A stretch of 48,946 nt of DNA from Zelonia costaricensis (GCA_030849075.1 JASAOO010003374.1:1-48946); one strand, 5' to 3'. Positions 27,501-37,677 are shown, counted from the first letter of the stretch. Notes: generated by a model not told the origin, from the letters alone. Translations and numbers: made by a program.

Positions 27501-30445
27501 TCGATGTGCAGGCCGCCAATGTGGCGCTGCAGGCGCAACTCGCTGCGGCTCTGGCCGCTGCGGCAGCGGCGGAGGCAAACGCGAAGGCCGCTGCGGCGGC
27601 CGCAGAGGCGGAGCAGAGCGGGTCAATGCGCCTGCCACAGCCCTTGCGGCCCACAGGCCCGCCAGCGGAGCTGGAGGGGGCGGTTGGGGAGGCGGACAGG
27701 ACGGGTCGGGGCGGCGCGCCAGTGCCCACGACGCCGTCTGCTGGCTCTCCGGCGTCGCGACTTCCGCGGCCGTACAGCGATCGCACCGCCTCCGGGGTGA
27801 AGCGGGGCAGCGCTGTGTCCGAGCTGGACATGAGCGGCGCCCTCTCCGTCCACGGCGCGCACCTTCACAACAGTCTCACCTCCCTCTCCTCCCCATCCCG
27901 CCCCGCACCGGCGTCGCGGCAGGCCGGTGCGGCGTCCCCGAAGCACGCCCCGCCCGACTCCCCGTCCGCGGCGTCGACGCGGAGCGCGACGGCCGCTGTA
28001 CTGGGCAGCCCGAGCCTGCACGGCCGCGCCGACGACTCTCACGCCGCGGCCGGTGGCAGTGAATCCGCGTCGCGCCCGCCGGCAGAGCTCGTGCTGACGC
28101 AGCCGGAGTCCCCACCGCTACCGCCGCAGCGGCTGCCTGCCGCCCACACAGCGGACACTTCACCGCTGCCGGCAGGCGACGCCGACGCCGAGAGCGGCAG
28201 TCGCCCGTCGTCGCACAAGCTGGCCAGCAGTGTCAGCGCCATCTCGTACCCCAGCCACAACTCGCCCGTGCTGCCCCCGCCGCTGGCGCAGCCCTCGGCC
28301 CACCCGCCAAAGCGCCTGGGCAGGGGCAAGGCGGCGGCGGCCCCGAGCAGGCACACCTCCACGCTGAACCGCCGGCCCAACGGCCACGGCGCCGGGACCT
28401 CCGTCAACTCGATTCCGAGCCGCGGCCATAAACAGTCACTCAGCTTCGTCGTCATGAACTCGCGCAACGCCATCAGCCCGCCCCCTGCCTCCTCCCCACC
28501 CGACGAGCCTTTGCAGCCGATCCGCGTGCGAGGGCCGGCCACCGCAGTGGCCGCCGCCGCCGCCGCTGCCTCCGCACGTCGCGGCCCGCCCCGCGCGGCG
28601 CTGCACACCGTCGTGTTCGAGCCGACCCCGCCCTCGCCGACCGCCGCTACGGCCAACGTCAACATCGCTGTGACAACACCCGCGCCGTCCCACCGTGGCG
28701 TCTCCCCTTCGCTGCCGCCGCTGCCGGGCTTCACGAGTCGCAGCGGCGGATCGGCGGCTGCGTCCCGCTCCACCAACCCCACGTCATCGGCGGGCGCGCC
28801 GTCCGCGACGCTGCCGCCTGTTGGGGCCCACAAGAGCAGCGACATTGTCAGCGGCCACCCGCGCCGCGCACAGTCGTCTCACAACTTCTCCGTGGTCGGC
28901 GCGGCAGGGACACCGGCACGTGCGGAGAGCTTCATCTGGTCCTCTGCTGTGCCGGTGATGAGCCACAGCATCCTCAGGCCTGGCCCCGACTCCAGCACAC
29001 TGTCCGCTGCGGACACGGCAGCCATTGCCGCGGTTGGGGGGGAGCCGGAGGGGCTGGAGCCGCAGGGCTCGGCAGACAGCTTCTTAGCCGTGGTGTCGGG
29101 CATGGGCCCTACAGCCAAGGCGCTGCCGCTGTCGCAGCGCCAGCAGCGGCAGATCGCGTTCCGACAGGTGCGCCTTCTTCTCAGCAGCGGCGCGGGCTCG
29201 CCGCTGTACCGTGGGCGAGCCGCGAAGCTGACCGGCGCTGGCGGCTACGAGGGCATCGCTGGCCACTCCCTTGCCCCCTCGCGCGCCTCCACGCTGCTCG
29301 CCGGCAACGTGCGAAAGGGCGGTGGCGGCGTGGGCCGGCGCGGGCTGCGGCCGGTGCTGCTGCGGCCCGGCCGCGGTGCGTGGCTGCAGTCGAGCATCTA
29401 CAACACGCCGCTCCTCACCACCACCACGCCTGCGAGTGTGCCCTCCGGCGCGGCGGCATCGTCATTCGACGCGACGGTGGGAGGACGTAGCATCTGCTCG
29501 CACGCCGGCACGCCGTCTCCTCCGCCCTCCGCGCGCGGTGACGCACGCAGGTCGCCGGGCACGTCCGCCGTGCGGGCGCGCGGGCGGGCTGATGCGTCGC
29601 GTGTGCCACCGCCCGGCTTCTCGCGCGGCCCCTTCGCGAGTCGGCCGCTTGTGTACCTCGCATCCGCGCCAGAAACGCGGCGGCGCTGGTCCGCTGACCC
29701 CTTCTCAATCCCCTCGTACGGTGGGCAAGTGATCGGCGGCGTTCCAGGGGCCGTGGGTCTGTCCGCGGCTCTGGCGGGCTCGGCCGGATCGCGGGCGCAG
29801 CCGCGGGTGTCGCGCACCTGGCAGCAGCAGCAGCGCTGGTTGGCGCGGCACGCTCGTGTTGCCTCAGTGCCGTCGCTCGTTCACAAGGGCCCGCCCCCAC
29901 TCTTCGGGGGCTCGGTGTCGGCGTCGGGACGCAACGCCCGCTCTGCTGGTGGTGCCAGCAGTCGCGTTCTGCTGTACCCCATCACCGTCGCCCAGAGCCG
30001 CGCCGGTCAGCTTTCGCACTACCAGTTCTCGTCCAGCACGAAGGAGCTGCCCGCCGCCGCAGCGGCAGAGCTGCTGGCGCTCGACTTGTCCGTGTCGCCC
30101 ATCTCCACCTACGCCCGGCCCCCGCGGCACGTCGCGCGGCCGGCGCGGCTTTTCGCGAAGCGCGACCCGATGCAGCGGGCCGTGAAGCGCAGCGTGTACG
30201 CCGTCGCCGCCGGTGGCGGTGATGTGGGCGCCACACCACCGCTGCTGCTGTCGCCCGCCGACACGGAGGAGCGGGAGAGGGCGACAGCGGCGCTGGGGAC
30301 TATGGGCGCTCAGCCGGAGGCGAAGTCGTCGCACCTCAAGTCATACAAAGAGGTGTCCTCGCTGCCGGTGCCGGTGAGTTCGCAGCGCACGTTCTCGTCG
30401 CTGGATCCGAGCGGCAGGGCAACGCCCGCGGAGAAGGAGGCGTGA
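24539..30445 (+). CDS. Large coiled-coil protein with a long disordered tail, function unknown
   Basis: The protein has 1968 residues. After an Ala/Gly/Ser-rich head, residues about 85-295 form a long coiled coil rich in Glu, Gln, Leu and Arg. A second helical block lies at about 355-585 and contains YEAAAMLREDTLARH and LSLTEVREEWRKAH. The rest is mostly Pro/Ser/Ala/Thr-rich and probably disordered. Within it are a small Cys/His island (CPYCSHDVHMTEGH, about residues 810-825) and a short Ala-rich coiled coil at about 967-1025. Near the C-terminus lie conserved-looking patches around nt 29100-29400 and 29660-29760. There is no signal peptide or membrane segment. The architecture suggests a cytoskeletal or scaffold protein, but I do not recognise a family. 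The start is the first ATG in the frame. Confidence 0.85.
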   Translation: MPPSARKARPGSGNDRASAGAGVDNESPRRTKPATATIGSPNAASAGASAAAAAATAAAAFGGSGAAAPTSSAAVTVPAVSNAAEMSDEYHKLLDVVGTPNYEIIQRLFAGDGFPPANTIPAIQVSFELFEAVQNRFAATKQVLERTKGDLLARNQQYSVLLQDMMRLKDEYAVLQKRNGEAEERNTQLHQQRAKLEVTVEQLGREVGQGRTALDALRGKLARREEELQLSQSRVAESLVALSQKEAVIGTLRRELGKLGQMRFGSARDGEDNGQGDGGGGGGGEGGSGPTYTADVLGNIAADVEGRSQEARMKLNVADLEGRLSRLNDEKESVLAQHMQYRQHVQLTLQSYEAAAMLREDTLARHVCVHTPYFTGEQEELYAKLMDLQTGEPLPAASGKGGAADAAAPPPLPLPSFRALTFEIKRTIDRLSKTHIDDASRLRSDLTLCVEAQRMSLQAGADLVGFLSTMEEEVLRRRLSLTEVREEWRKAHVPEFAQAVAQLMQECTSRFGRGMVGLLQQENVFVAELGVAKAALQLQQQQVQNAAAAATAATNAARPTAGGRTGAGPPPKSSISTGSLASGNGAESERGKGQRRSGDISDSRTPPPPSASSTVFGSTKAEKEPPTPPLAAQLPSASTTAVPSPPPAPLPSAPPSVPPAPADVSGSVSPAAGDVAGSKGQAPPANGVPSPAAATTPTTPAAGNIEPADASSDAASPGAAASGSSGASTTKTEPRAESQGNTSLPSFSARPARVDAGVSPAGSPPLPALAVTPASPAPVSPHGTTTATQTPTAATAPPPPPPPPAFTGVVVCPYCSHDVHMTEGHADDVSQHHPQSTRPGADGEQLSSTAAAIPAGSATPTNTKASGDGSVGRVSASVEESCARSSGDGAHISPNTSTAGGANLSAALVGTAPASPAPLRPVSAGSAPLVRTPTEMPSSSTLLVRHGTPHAAQAEASAMGGPSASTVELTTALSDYQARLTTTEKELVDVQAANVALQAQLAAALAAAAAAEANAKAAAAAAEAEQSGSMRLPQPLRPTGPPAELEGAVGEADRTGRGGAPVPTTPSAGSPASRLPRPYSDRTASGVKRGSAVSELDMSGALSVHGAHLHNSLTSLSSPSRPAPASRQAGAASPKHAPPDSPSAASTRSATAAVLGSPSLHGRADDSHAAAGGSESASRPPAELVLTQPESPPLPPQRLPAAHTADTSPLPAGDADAESGSRPSSHKLASSVSAISYPSHNSPVLPPPLAQPSAHPPKRLGRGKAAAAPSRHTSTLNRRPNGHGAGTSVNSIPSRGHKQSLSFVVMNSRNAISPPPASSPPDEPLQPIRVRGPATAVAAAAAAASARRGPPRAALHTVVFEPTPPSPTAATANVNIAVTTPAPSHRGVSPSLPPLPGFTSRSGGSAAASRSTNPTSSAGAPSATLPPVGAHKSSDIVSGHPRRAQSSHNFSVVGAAGTPARAESFIWSSAVPVMSHSILRPGPDSSTLSAADTAAIAAVGGEPEGLEPQGSADSFLAVVSGMGPTAKALPLSQRQQRQIAFRQVRLLLSSGAGSPLYRGRAAKLTGAGGYEGIAGHSLAPSRASTLLAGNVRKGGGGVGRRGLRPVLLRPGRGAWLQSSIYNTPLLTTTTPASVPSGAAASSFDATVGGRSICSHAGTPSPPPSARGDARRSPGTSAVRARGRADASRVPPPGFSRGPFASRPLVYLASAPETRRRWSADPFSIPSYGGQVIGGVPGAVGLSAALAGSAGSRAQPRVSRTWQQQQRWLARHARVASVPSLVHKGPPPLFGGSVSASGRNARSAGGASSRVLLYPITVAQSRAGQLSHYQFSSSTKELPAAAAAELLALDLSVSPISTYARPPRHVARPARLFAKRDPMQRAVKRSVYAVAAGGGDVGATPPLLLSPADTEERERATAALGTMGAQPEAKSSHLKSYKEVSSLPVPVSSQRTFSSLDPSGRATPAEKEA

Positions 30446-30851
30446 GTTGGCTGATGGTGAGCCTGGCATCTGTCCACGCCTTGCATGCTTGAGCGAGGCG
30501 GAGGAGTGGGTGGAGGGGCTGCCGTCGCCGTGGTGAGCGCGCGATGTAGGGTGGCAGGGACGCCGGCGACTGTGAGCTGGCCTCTGTCATGATGTACACT
30601 CTCTTCCCTTTGTTTGTTTTCCCCTCCTTTCACACCTTCTCCGTCCTCCCTGTGTGCTCCTTCACTGTCTGGACGCGCCCTGCACTGCCGATGCCCTCCC
30701 CCACCGCTCCCTCCTTGCTGAGGCGTGTCGTGAACCGTGGCGACGCTGAGCCTCCCCCCCCTCCCTCCTCGCTCTCTCACCGTCTCTATCCACTGCGGTT
30801 CTCGCGCGCACCGTTGACGCAGGAGGCTCCGTGTGTAAGTGCGTCTAGGCT

Positions 30852-30868
30852 TGTGTGTGTGTGTGTGT
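30852..30868. repeat. (TG)n microsatellite
   Basis: A TG run of about 17 nt roughly 400 nt after the coiled-coil gene. Confidence 0.9.
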
Positions 30869-31188
30869 TGTGCTACTCCTCCTCCCCCCTTCCCTCCCTC
30901 CCACCTCTTCCACCCCCACTTTCTCGTCTTCTTGCTTTCCCATGCCTTCCCCCCGTCGCCTCGTCCTGGGTGAACCGCTCGATCGGTTCCTCACCAGAGC
31001 GCACGCACAAGTGACACGTGTGCGTGTTTACACGCGTGTGTTGCGATGCACAGCTTCGTCTGCTTCTCTCTCGCGTTTTTTTTTCGCCACTTTTTTTTCC
31101 CGCGTCGTGCTGCGTGGAACTTGGATGTAAGCAGCGACAAGAACACCCGCAACAACTCTGAGACGTACGGCAAATAGGAATGCCCCCC

Positions 31189-31190
<2 letters not shown>

Positions 31191-31240
<50 letters not shown>

Positions 31241-31241
31241 N
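31191..31241. repeat. Poly(C)50 ending in an N
   Basis: Fifty consecutive C residues followed by one N. Sequencing stalls in such runs, so the N likely marks an unresolved gap and the length is unreliable. Confidence 0.9.
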
Positions 31242-31857
31242 TAGATGAGTGTCCCGAGTCCACAACCGCCTCGGCGGCCCCGTCGAAGAACCCCTCCAAA
31301 GCGAACACATGTCTACGCGCGCACTGGAGAAGGAGGCGCCTGCGTACCAGCTTCCGCCTGCTGCGCCGCCTTCTTTTTTTAGCGTCTTCCAGAGCCGCGT
31401 GTGTGCGCAGTCCCGGTGCGGTGGATGCCAGCACCTCTCTTCTCCGGCCCCCTCTTTTCATTGACGAGGGTGGGAGAGCGGGATGGCAAGGCGCATAAGC
31501 TGGTGTGCCCTGGCGCATGCCTCCGTGTGGGTGTGTGAAGGACGAGGCAGCCAGCAGCGGCGACTCCATATGCCTTCACACACACACACAAACGTGGGTT
31601 GACACCAGCCGTCCGACACCGGCCGCGCTTGTGCATGGTACGTGAACGCCTATTCTTGAACCTCCTCGCTGTACCGCCCCTCCTGTGTCTCTCCTCGCAG
31701 CTGTGCACACCCCGCACCACGCCAAACCCTCTTCACACGTACACCCGAGTTCTCCAGCAAAGAAGAAGAAAAGAAAGCAGCCGCATCACGCCAGCTGCAC
31801 TGTACCGGCTGACCTGAGTGCACCGCTATCCACAAGGGAGGAGGCGCTTGAGTACGG

Positions 31858-31876
31858 ACACACACACACACACACA
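31858..31876. repeat. (CA)n microsatellite
   Basis: A CA run of about 19 nt upstream of the 32291 gene. Confidence 0.92.
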
Positions 31877-32010
31877 TAACGCTTCAGATACCACCGGTCA
31901 GGGCGGTCGGGCACTGTGCCCCACTAACGTCTGTTGAGCTGCCCCCCCCCTTCCCCCGGCCCTACCCTTCGCTTGCTTCACACACACAAACATACACATA
32001 GACGCACCAT

Positions 32011-32076
32011 CCCATTCTTTTTGTTTTCATTTTTGTTTCTTTCGCTTGTGTGTGTTTCTGTTCGCACCTCGCGGAG
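32011..32076 (+). promoter_or_regulatory. Predicted trans-splice acceptor for the 32291 gene
   Basis: A strongly T-rich tract (tttttgttttcatttttgtt) runs to a gcggag with the AG at 32075-32076. The leader of about 214 nt contains a CA tract and no ATG, which supports the start at 32291 over any upstream extension of the frame. Confidence 0.5.
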
Positions 32077-32204
32077 CGCGGGGGACTCACGAGTGCTGAG
32101 GCGCATCTTTCCGGAGGCGCCACCCGCCACTAGATTCTGGCGCTCCTTCTTCTTTCTCTGCCTGCGTGTGCATCACCTCGCGGGGTTTCGCCATCGCACC
32201 TTAC

Positions 32205-32209
<5 letters not shown>

Positions 32210-32235
<26 letters not shown>
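32210..32235. repeat. (CA)n microsatellite in the putative 5' leader
   Basis: A CA run of about 26 nt, 55 nt upstream of the start codon. It is probably retained in the mature mRNA if the upstream acceptor is used. Confidence 0.92.
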
Positions 32236-32290
32236 AAGACAGAAACACACATACACACATCAACCCGACTCGGTGCACCACCCACCGAAG

Positions 32291-35200
32291 ATGAGCCACT
32301 TTCCGCACTTTGGCAGCAGCGGCTCGGAGCTGCACCGCGACGGTGACGACTCGCAGAGCGTGTCACAGGCCCGGGCACGGCCCGCCATTCGGCTAGACAC
32401 CTCGCTCTCGTTCGTGAGCACGACGAGCTTCGTGGCGGGCGGCGGACCGGCGAGCCCGCTGCTGGGCGACAGCTTCAGCACCGCCGCCGTCGCCTCACCC
32501 ACGCTTCTTTTCCAGACCCGTGACGTCAACACAGAGACGGCGCGGCAGCGCAGCCTGCACTCCCTCAAGGCTACCCACAGCCACAGCCGCCACGACCGCC
32601 GCACCGCCTCCGACTCCCGCTCCATGACATCAACCTCGCAGGCCCTCTTCTCGCAAACCTCGTGCGGCTACCTGTCCCAGAAGCGCACACAGCACCAGTC
32701 CGGGTCCAACCCGAGGCGCCGCCCACCTCCGCCGCAGCCCACAGATGCACGTGATCAGCGCTCGCTCTCGTCCAACTCCGTGTCTGTGGGCCGCGCTCAC
32801 CGGGCACACTACACCGACGGCAGCCGCGGCCGTAGTGATGGCGTCAAGTCGAACGCCGCGTCTCGCCATCGGTGCCTCGTCGCTGCCGACGCGGGTGAGG
32901 CGATGCACCGGCTGGACCTGCTGGAGTCGGAGCCCACCCTGCTCACGCGCCCCTCCGAGCCGCGCAGTGCGTGCGACGGCGAAGACGGCGCGCGGGGCCG
33001 GCGTGGTCAGAGCCCGACGGTGTCGCCCGCGCCCCGCCACGCCGTCACCCTCTCCGACGACTTCGACGGCGTCTTCAGCAGCTTGGCGCCGAGCGAGCTG
33101 GCACACGGCGCCGACGAGGAGGAGCACCACGACGACAGAGGAGCGAACAAGAAGGACGAGCCAGGGCAGCACCTTGCCACGCAGGCGCCAGCGCCCCGCT
33201 CGCGCAGCAGCGTACTGGCCGGCGGTGGCCTCGAGGACTCGGACGAGGAGGTTGCGCGGGCTGAGAGCGGCGTGGCGGGGGGAAGTCACCGCCGCCGCCG
33301 CTCAAGCACGACACCGCCGCCACGCCGCGCGTTTGTGCTGTCGCGCCGGTACAGCAGCGCCGACACCGCCAGCGAGGCCCCACAGCCGTGCACCAACGAC
33401 GTGCCCGACGTGGACGCGGCGCGTCAGGAGGAGCGGCTGGAGGGCGCGGGCGGCGTCGAAGCCGCTGCTACCCCGCGCGGGAGTGCGGTTCTTGTCGTGG
33501 GCGGCGACGATGGTGAGGACGAGGCGCTGGCGGCCGCAGCCTCCGCAGTCGCAACACTCGCCCTGCAGCACAGCGCGGCGCCGACGCTGCCGGTGAGTCG
33601 GCTCCGCCCAGGCGTAGTGGTGGAGCCGTCGGACGAGGTGAAGCGCACCATCGCCCCTGCCACCGCTGCCGTCGCGACCCGCAACGGCGAAAGCACCACC
33701 AGCAGCGATGAGAGCGGGAGCATGATGAGCCCGCTGCCTCGGCCAGTGCACCCGTCGGCGACCGCGCGGCGGGAGGAGCACCGGGACGAGACGGCCCGGG
33801 CCGCCGCTGGCGAAGGCGCAATTGAGCCGCCGCCGCACCGACCACGCGCCCTGCCAGGGGGTAGCGAGGGCGGCGCGGTCTCGGCGACGCTGGGGGCGGC
33901 GGCCACCGCGAGCACGGCAACGCAGGAATTTGACGGCTTCAGCATGTACTCCGGCACCTTTCCGGCCAACACCACGACCGCAACAGCAACCAGTACTGCC
34001 GAGCCGTGTGCGGCGGCGGCATCTTCCGCAGCGCCGTCCAATGCCGACGGTGTAGCTGCGTACGAGCACGAGTCCTTCTCCAACGAGACGCCCCTCAACT
34101 CGATGATGATGGCCGCCAGCATCGCGGGCCCGGCGGCGTCATCGCGGACGACGACCACGACGGCCACAGCTGCGACCAGCTCGCTGTGGCTGGTCAGCGG
34201 CTCCACCCCCACGCCCCTGCGCAAACTTCGCGAGCGCGGCGGCGGCGACGTCGGCAGCGAGGACGGGGGAGCTGACGACAGGGCGGCGGTGCAGGGGAAG
34301 GGGCTTAGCGGGGCACCGATGCGCGTGTCGCCCACGCCGCCGACGGCCGTGGAGGGGCCATCGGCTCGCGCAGAAGGCGACGAGGAGCCGGCGAGGTGCG
34401 TCGCGTCGGGCGTGCACCCGGAGGCGGCGCCAGCCCGCGCGCACTCCCCCGCGGCGCGACGCTCTGCCCTCAGCACCCCATCCTTTTCCCCTGAGCCGGC
34501 ACCCCCGCCGCTGCAGTCGCACGCCTCCACGATGCCGGCCAACGCGGCAGCGGCGGCGGCCTCACCTGGTGCCCTGGTGGAGGTGAGCGACCTGACGCCC
34601 CCGCCGGTGCGGGCAGAGGGGCACACGCGGCCGACCGAGTCCTTCCGCTACAGCACCACTGTCGCTGGAGCGGCCGTCACCGCGGCAGGCGGCCTTTCAT
34701 CGCCGTCGTCGGCGGAGTCGGCGCGGGTTAGTGAGGAGGTGAAGGTGCTCGTGGAGCGCGCCCAGGCGGAGGTGCGCCGCACTCGCGAGAGTCTCCTCTC
34801 CACCCTGCGCGAGCACCGCACCAGCTTCCACCTGACCGAACCCTCCCCGACACCACGCGACACACATCCGCCGCCACAGCCGCATGTGGTGACGGTGAGC
34901 ATGTCCCCCAGCGCCCCGCTCACGCCGTCGCGTAGCCTCCTCCTCCCTGCCGTCGTGGACGCCACGGCCCCGGCGCAGGCTGCAGCACTGAACGGCGCAC
35001 AGGAATCGACTGCAGCAGCAGGAGCCGCAACAGCAGCGGCACCGGCATCGCGCACGTCGGGGGAGTGGCGGGCCGCGGCAACAACACTGCGCCCGCAGCT
35101 GCGCGCTGCCGCCGACGCAATCGAGCGCCGCCTGCGCGGCTACGACGCGCGCGATCACGGCGTGCTGCCCATGGAGACGGTCGTCCGGGTGGCGTACTAC

Positions 35201-36118
35201 GTCGTCACCCGGCGGCAGATGCCGCTGACGACGTGGTCGCTGCGCACGGCCGAGGGCGCTGTGGCCGCCACGCCGATGCGCGTGTCGATGCTGGAGTCGA
35301 ACTCGCCGCTGGCCAAGACCCGCATGGGAGAGGAGGAGCGGCGGCAGCACCGCGTCGGTGGGGCGCTGCTGGCTGGCACCCCGCTGGCAACGGCGGCGGT
35401 GCGGCGTGGGCTGGAGACGCCGCGGATGCAGCGCTCCTCCATCCACGCGGAGGCGTCAAGCACGCGCTACGGCTCAGCCAAGACGGACGGCGCCCCACTG
35501 TCGTCAGCGCGCCGCTCTCACGCCGGTGGGGTGCGCACGCGTGCCGGCAGCCGTGACAGCGGCGAGGAGGAGCTCCGTGACCGCCCCGCCACGTGCATGT
35601 CGCCGAGCCGCACGCTGGAGCACGTCATGGCACAGCAGCGCCGCCGCGCAGAGGAGGAGCTGTACCTGCACTTCTACTTTACCGCGCTCGAGGCGTTCCG
35701 CCAGGTCTTCGGCGAGCGCTACGCGTGGCGGCACCTCGGTGCCACGAACGCGAGTCGCCACGACTGCCCGGTGCGAATGCCGCCCCGCAAGTCCCGTCGC
35801 ACCACGGAGGCCCCGGCGTCGGCGGGGTGGGGAGAGGGGTCCGGCGTGGAGGCGCCGCTGGCGGACATCGAGAATGAACTCAACGAGGTGGCGGCGCCGC
35901 TGGAGACGCTCTTCCCGCGGCTGCGGCAGCAGTACGCGCTGACGCAGCGAGAGCGGCACGACGGCGCGGGCGTTGCTGCTGGCAACCACACCAGCAGCGG
36001 CGACAGCAGTGCGACCACCGACGCGGCCGCCGCGGCCGCCGGGTACGCGCACCGCCCCCCGCCGCTGGATGTGCTCGTGTACTACGGCACGTTCGTGGCG
36101 AGTCTGCGGGAGCTGTAA
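32291..36118 (+). CDS. Ser/Pro-rich protein with a helical C-terminus and possible degenerate EF-hand, function unknown
   Basis: The protein has 1275 residues. The first 800 are rich in Ser, Thr, Pro, Arg and acidic residues and look disordered, with many SP/TP sites. A charged helix lies at about 812-850 (VKVLVERAQAEVRRTRESL). At about 923-987, an amphipathic helix, then YDARDHGVLPMET, then VVRVAYYVV look like helix-loop-helix EF-hand geometry: Asp at position 1, Gly at 6 and Leu at 8. Arg replaces the position-3 ligand and Thr replaces the bidentate Glu at 12, so calcium binding is doubtful. Two more helical blocks lie at about 1121-1150 (LYLHFYFTALEAFRQVFGE) and 1190-1222. The C-terminus has PLDVLVYYGTFVASL. 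The frame is open upstream through the CA repeat, but with no ATG. No family was recognised. Confidence 0.85.
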   Translation: MSHFPHFGSSGSELHRDGDDSQSVSQARARPAIRLDTSLSFVSTTSFVAGGGPASPLLGDSFSTAAVASPTLLFQTRDVNTETARQRSLHSLKATHSHSRHDRRTASDSRSMTSTSQALFSQTSCGYLSQKRTQHQSGSNPRRRPPPPQPTDARDQRSLSSNSVSVGRAHRAHYTDGSRGRSDGVKSNAASRHRCLVAADAGEAMHRLDLLESEPTLLTRPSEPRSACDGEDGARGRRGQSPTVSPAPRHAVTLSDDFDGVFSSLAPSELAHGADEEEHHDDRGANKKDEPGQHLATQAPAPRSRSSVLAGGGLEDSDEEVARAESGVAGGSHRRRRSSTTPPPRRAFVLSRRYSSADTASEAPQPCTNDVPDVDAARQEERLEGAGGVEAAATPRGSAVLVVGGDDGEDEALAAAASAVATLALQHSAAPTLPVSRLRPGVVVEPSDEVKRTIAPATAAVATRNGESTTSSDESGSMMSPLPRPVHPSATARREEHRDETARAAAGEGAIEPPPHRPRALPGGSEGGAVSATLGAAATASTATQEFDGFSMYSGTFPANTTTATATSTAEPCAAAASSAAPSNADGVAAYEHESFSNETPLNSMMMAASIAGPAASSRTTTTTATAATSSLWLVSGSTPTPLRKLRERGGGDVGSEDGGADDRAAVQGKGLSGAPMRVSPTPPTAVEGPSARAEGDEEPARCVASGVHPEAAPARAHSPAARRSALSTPSFSPEPAPPPLQSHASTMPANAAAAAASPGALVEVSDLTPPPVRAEGHTRPTESFRYSTTVAGAAVTAAGGLSSPSSAESARVSEEVKVLVERAQAEVRRTRESLLSTLREHRTSFHLTEPSPTPRDTHPPPQPHVVTVSMSPSAPLTPSRSLLLPAVVDATAPAQAAALNGAQESTAAAGAATAAAPASRTSGEWRAAATTLRPQLRAAADAIERRLRGYDARDHGVLPMETVVRVAYYVVTRRQMPLTTWSLRTAEGAVAATPMRVSMLESNSPLAKTRMGEEERRQHRVGGALLAGTPLATAAVRRGLETPRMQRSSIHAEASSTRYGSAKTDGAPLSSARRSHAGGVRTRAGSRDSGEEELRDRPATCMSPSRTLEHVMAQQRRRAEEELYLHFYFTALEAFRQVFGERYAWRHLGATNASRHDCPVRMPPRKSRRTTEAPASAGWGEGSGVEAPLADIENELNEVAAPLETLFPRLRQQYALTQRERHDGAGVAAGNHTSSGDSSATTDAAAAAAGYAHRPPPLDVLVYYGTFVASLREL

Positions 36119-36230
36119 AGGCGGACACGGGTGTGACCGCTGAAGCGGGGGACGCCGTTGCGCTGTGCAGTGCCACCGGTGCACAGGTTGAAGTACATGA
36201 CAAGATCAAGTTGTCGGCAGTCACGGCTTC

Positions 36231-36249
36231 GTGTGTGTGTGTGTGTGTC
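36231..36249. repeat. (TG)n microsatellite
   Basis: A TG run of 19 nt about 110 nt after the stop codon of the 32291 gene. Confidence 0.92.
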
Positions 36250-36610
36250 TCCCTCTCTCTGCGTGTGTTTGGGTGTGAGAAGTTGTGTTGATGTCGTGCT
36301 TTTCCTTGACGATCCTCCACGCCTTCTCAAACTCGCTCCTGCTTCGTCTTCTCTGTCCCATCCTCGCGTCGCCTCCACCGCTCCGCGGCGAGCGCAGCAG
36401 TGGAGGGGTGGGGGTCGAGGGGGGAGCGGGGAGGGGAGGAGGACGGTGCCTTGTCGCGGTGCTGACGTCGCGCTACGTGGCACGCCATCGTCTGCCCTCC
36501 TCCCTCTTCCCCTCCTTTCCCTTTTGTTGTCATAGACGTACATGCCTCTCGTGAGTTGTCTCCTTCTTCTCTCTTCTCCCTCGCACCCACTCTCTGCAGC
36601 CGGCATGTAC

Positions 36611-36633
36611 GTGTGTGTGTGTGTGTGTGTGTT
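36611..36633. repeat. (TG)n microsatellite
   Basis: A second TG run of about 23 nt in the same putative 3' UTR. Confidence 0.92.
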
Positions 36634-37677
36634 TGCATGTGAGGTGCTGCTGGATGGCTGAAGCGCAGGCGATCCCTCCACTGTGAGGCGCCTTGAGAGA
36701 GGCGGGAGAGGGGCATGCGGTTGAGCCGCTTGTCATCGACCTCGCTTCTCAATTATGCTAAAAGAGCTCTTCTTCTTTTTCCTTCGGACAATAACCTTCT
36801 CGTGCTTCCAGGGTTTCTCTTCGTTTAGATACAGGATGCTGCGCGTGCGCGCCGTCACGGCCCAGTGGCGACTTTGCGGTGGTCGTGTCTCCTTCCTTGT
36901 TCTACCCCTCCGCTCTCTCTCTCTCTCTCATGCCCCTCCTCCCGCCGCTCCCCCCTCCTTAGATCATAGAATCCAGCATACGCGAATGCAAACACGGGGG
37001 TTGGGGTGGGGAAGGACACGGAAGGAAGTGGGAAAGGGGGAAGGGGGGGGGGGCGAGACGACACAGCGACTCTGCACGGTGGTGCGTGAGGGTCCTACGC
37101 TTCTCCTGACCAGGTTTGCAGCCCCCCTCTGGAGGGTGAGGTGGGGGAGGAAGGTCACGTGCGCCGTGCACGCAGGTCCCCCCCTCCGCCTCCCCCTCCT
37201 CCCTTCTCTCCTGCTGCCGTCGGAGACGCGGCCGCACCCGGTGCGAGGTGCTCTCTTAGAACTCAGACAATGAAGGGGCGACAAACAGGCCACACCGAAC
37301 TTGAGCCCCGCCCCCGCCCCTCCTGCCCAAACCCGCCGGTGGCCCCCCACCGTACGCGCACGTCGATAGGGGGAGGGGGCTGGCGCGTCACCGCAGGCCA
37401 CCTGCTTGCACTCCAAGGAAGGGCGCTGAGGCAGGCGCAAAAGGGGGATCGAGCGAGCTCTTCCCTCACGTCTTCTTCCTTTTCTGTGCGTTGAGAAGGC
37501 CTTGGCACAGACCGGTGGACGTCCCTGCGTGCCAGCATGCGATGGCGCTGTCAGTGACCGGCGTCCTCTTACACTCCCTGTCTCGATCTCTGCTGCGCTA
37601 TCTGCCACTATCTGCCCCCCCCCCCTCCCCCGTGGATCCCCTTCGTTCGTTATGGTTCGACCTCCCCTTTTCGACCG

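Larger units (their letters stand above)
30446..32010. other. Intergenic region with an unresolved gap
   Basis: No gene is supported. A TG tract (30852-30868) follows the coiled-coil gene. A 50-nt C run (31191-31240) ends at an N (31241). CA tracts lie near 31572 and at 31858-31876. The true length around the C run is uncertain. This region should hold the 3' UTR of the upstream gene and splice signals for the next. Confidence 0.65.

Noticed and set aside
31934..32290. Upstream extension of the 32291 gene through the CA repeat.
   Set aside because: It has no ATG, runs through a T-rich splice tract and a CA microsatellite, and encodes His/Thr repeat.
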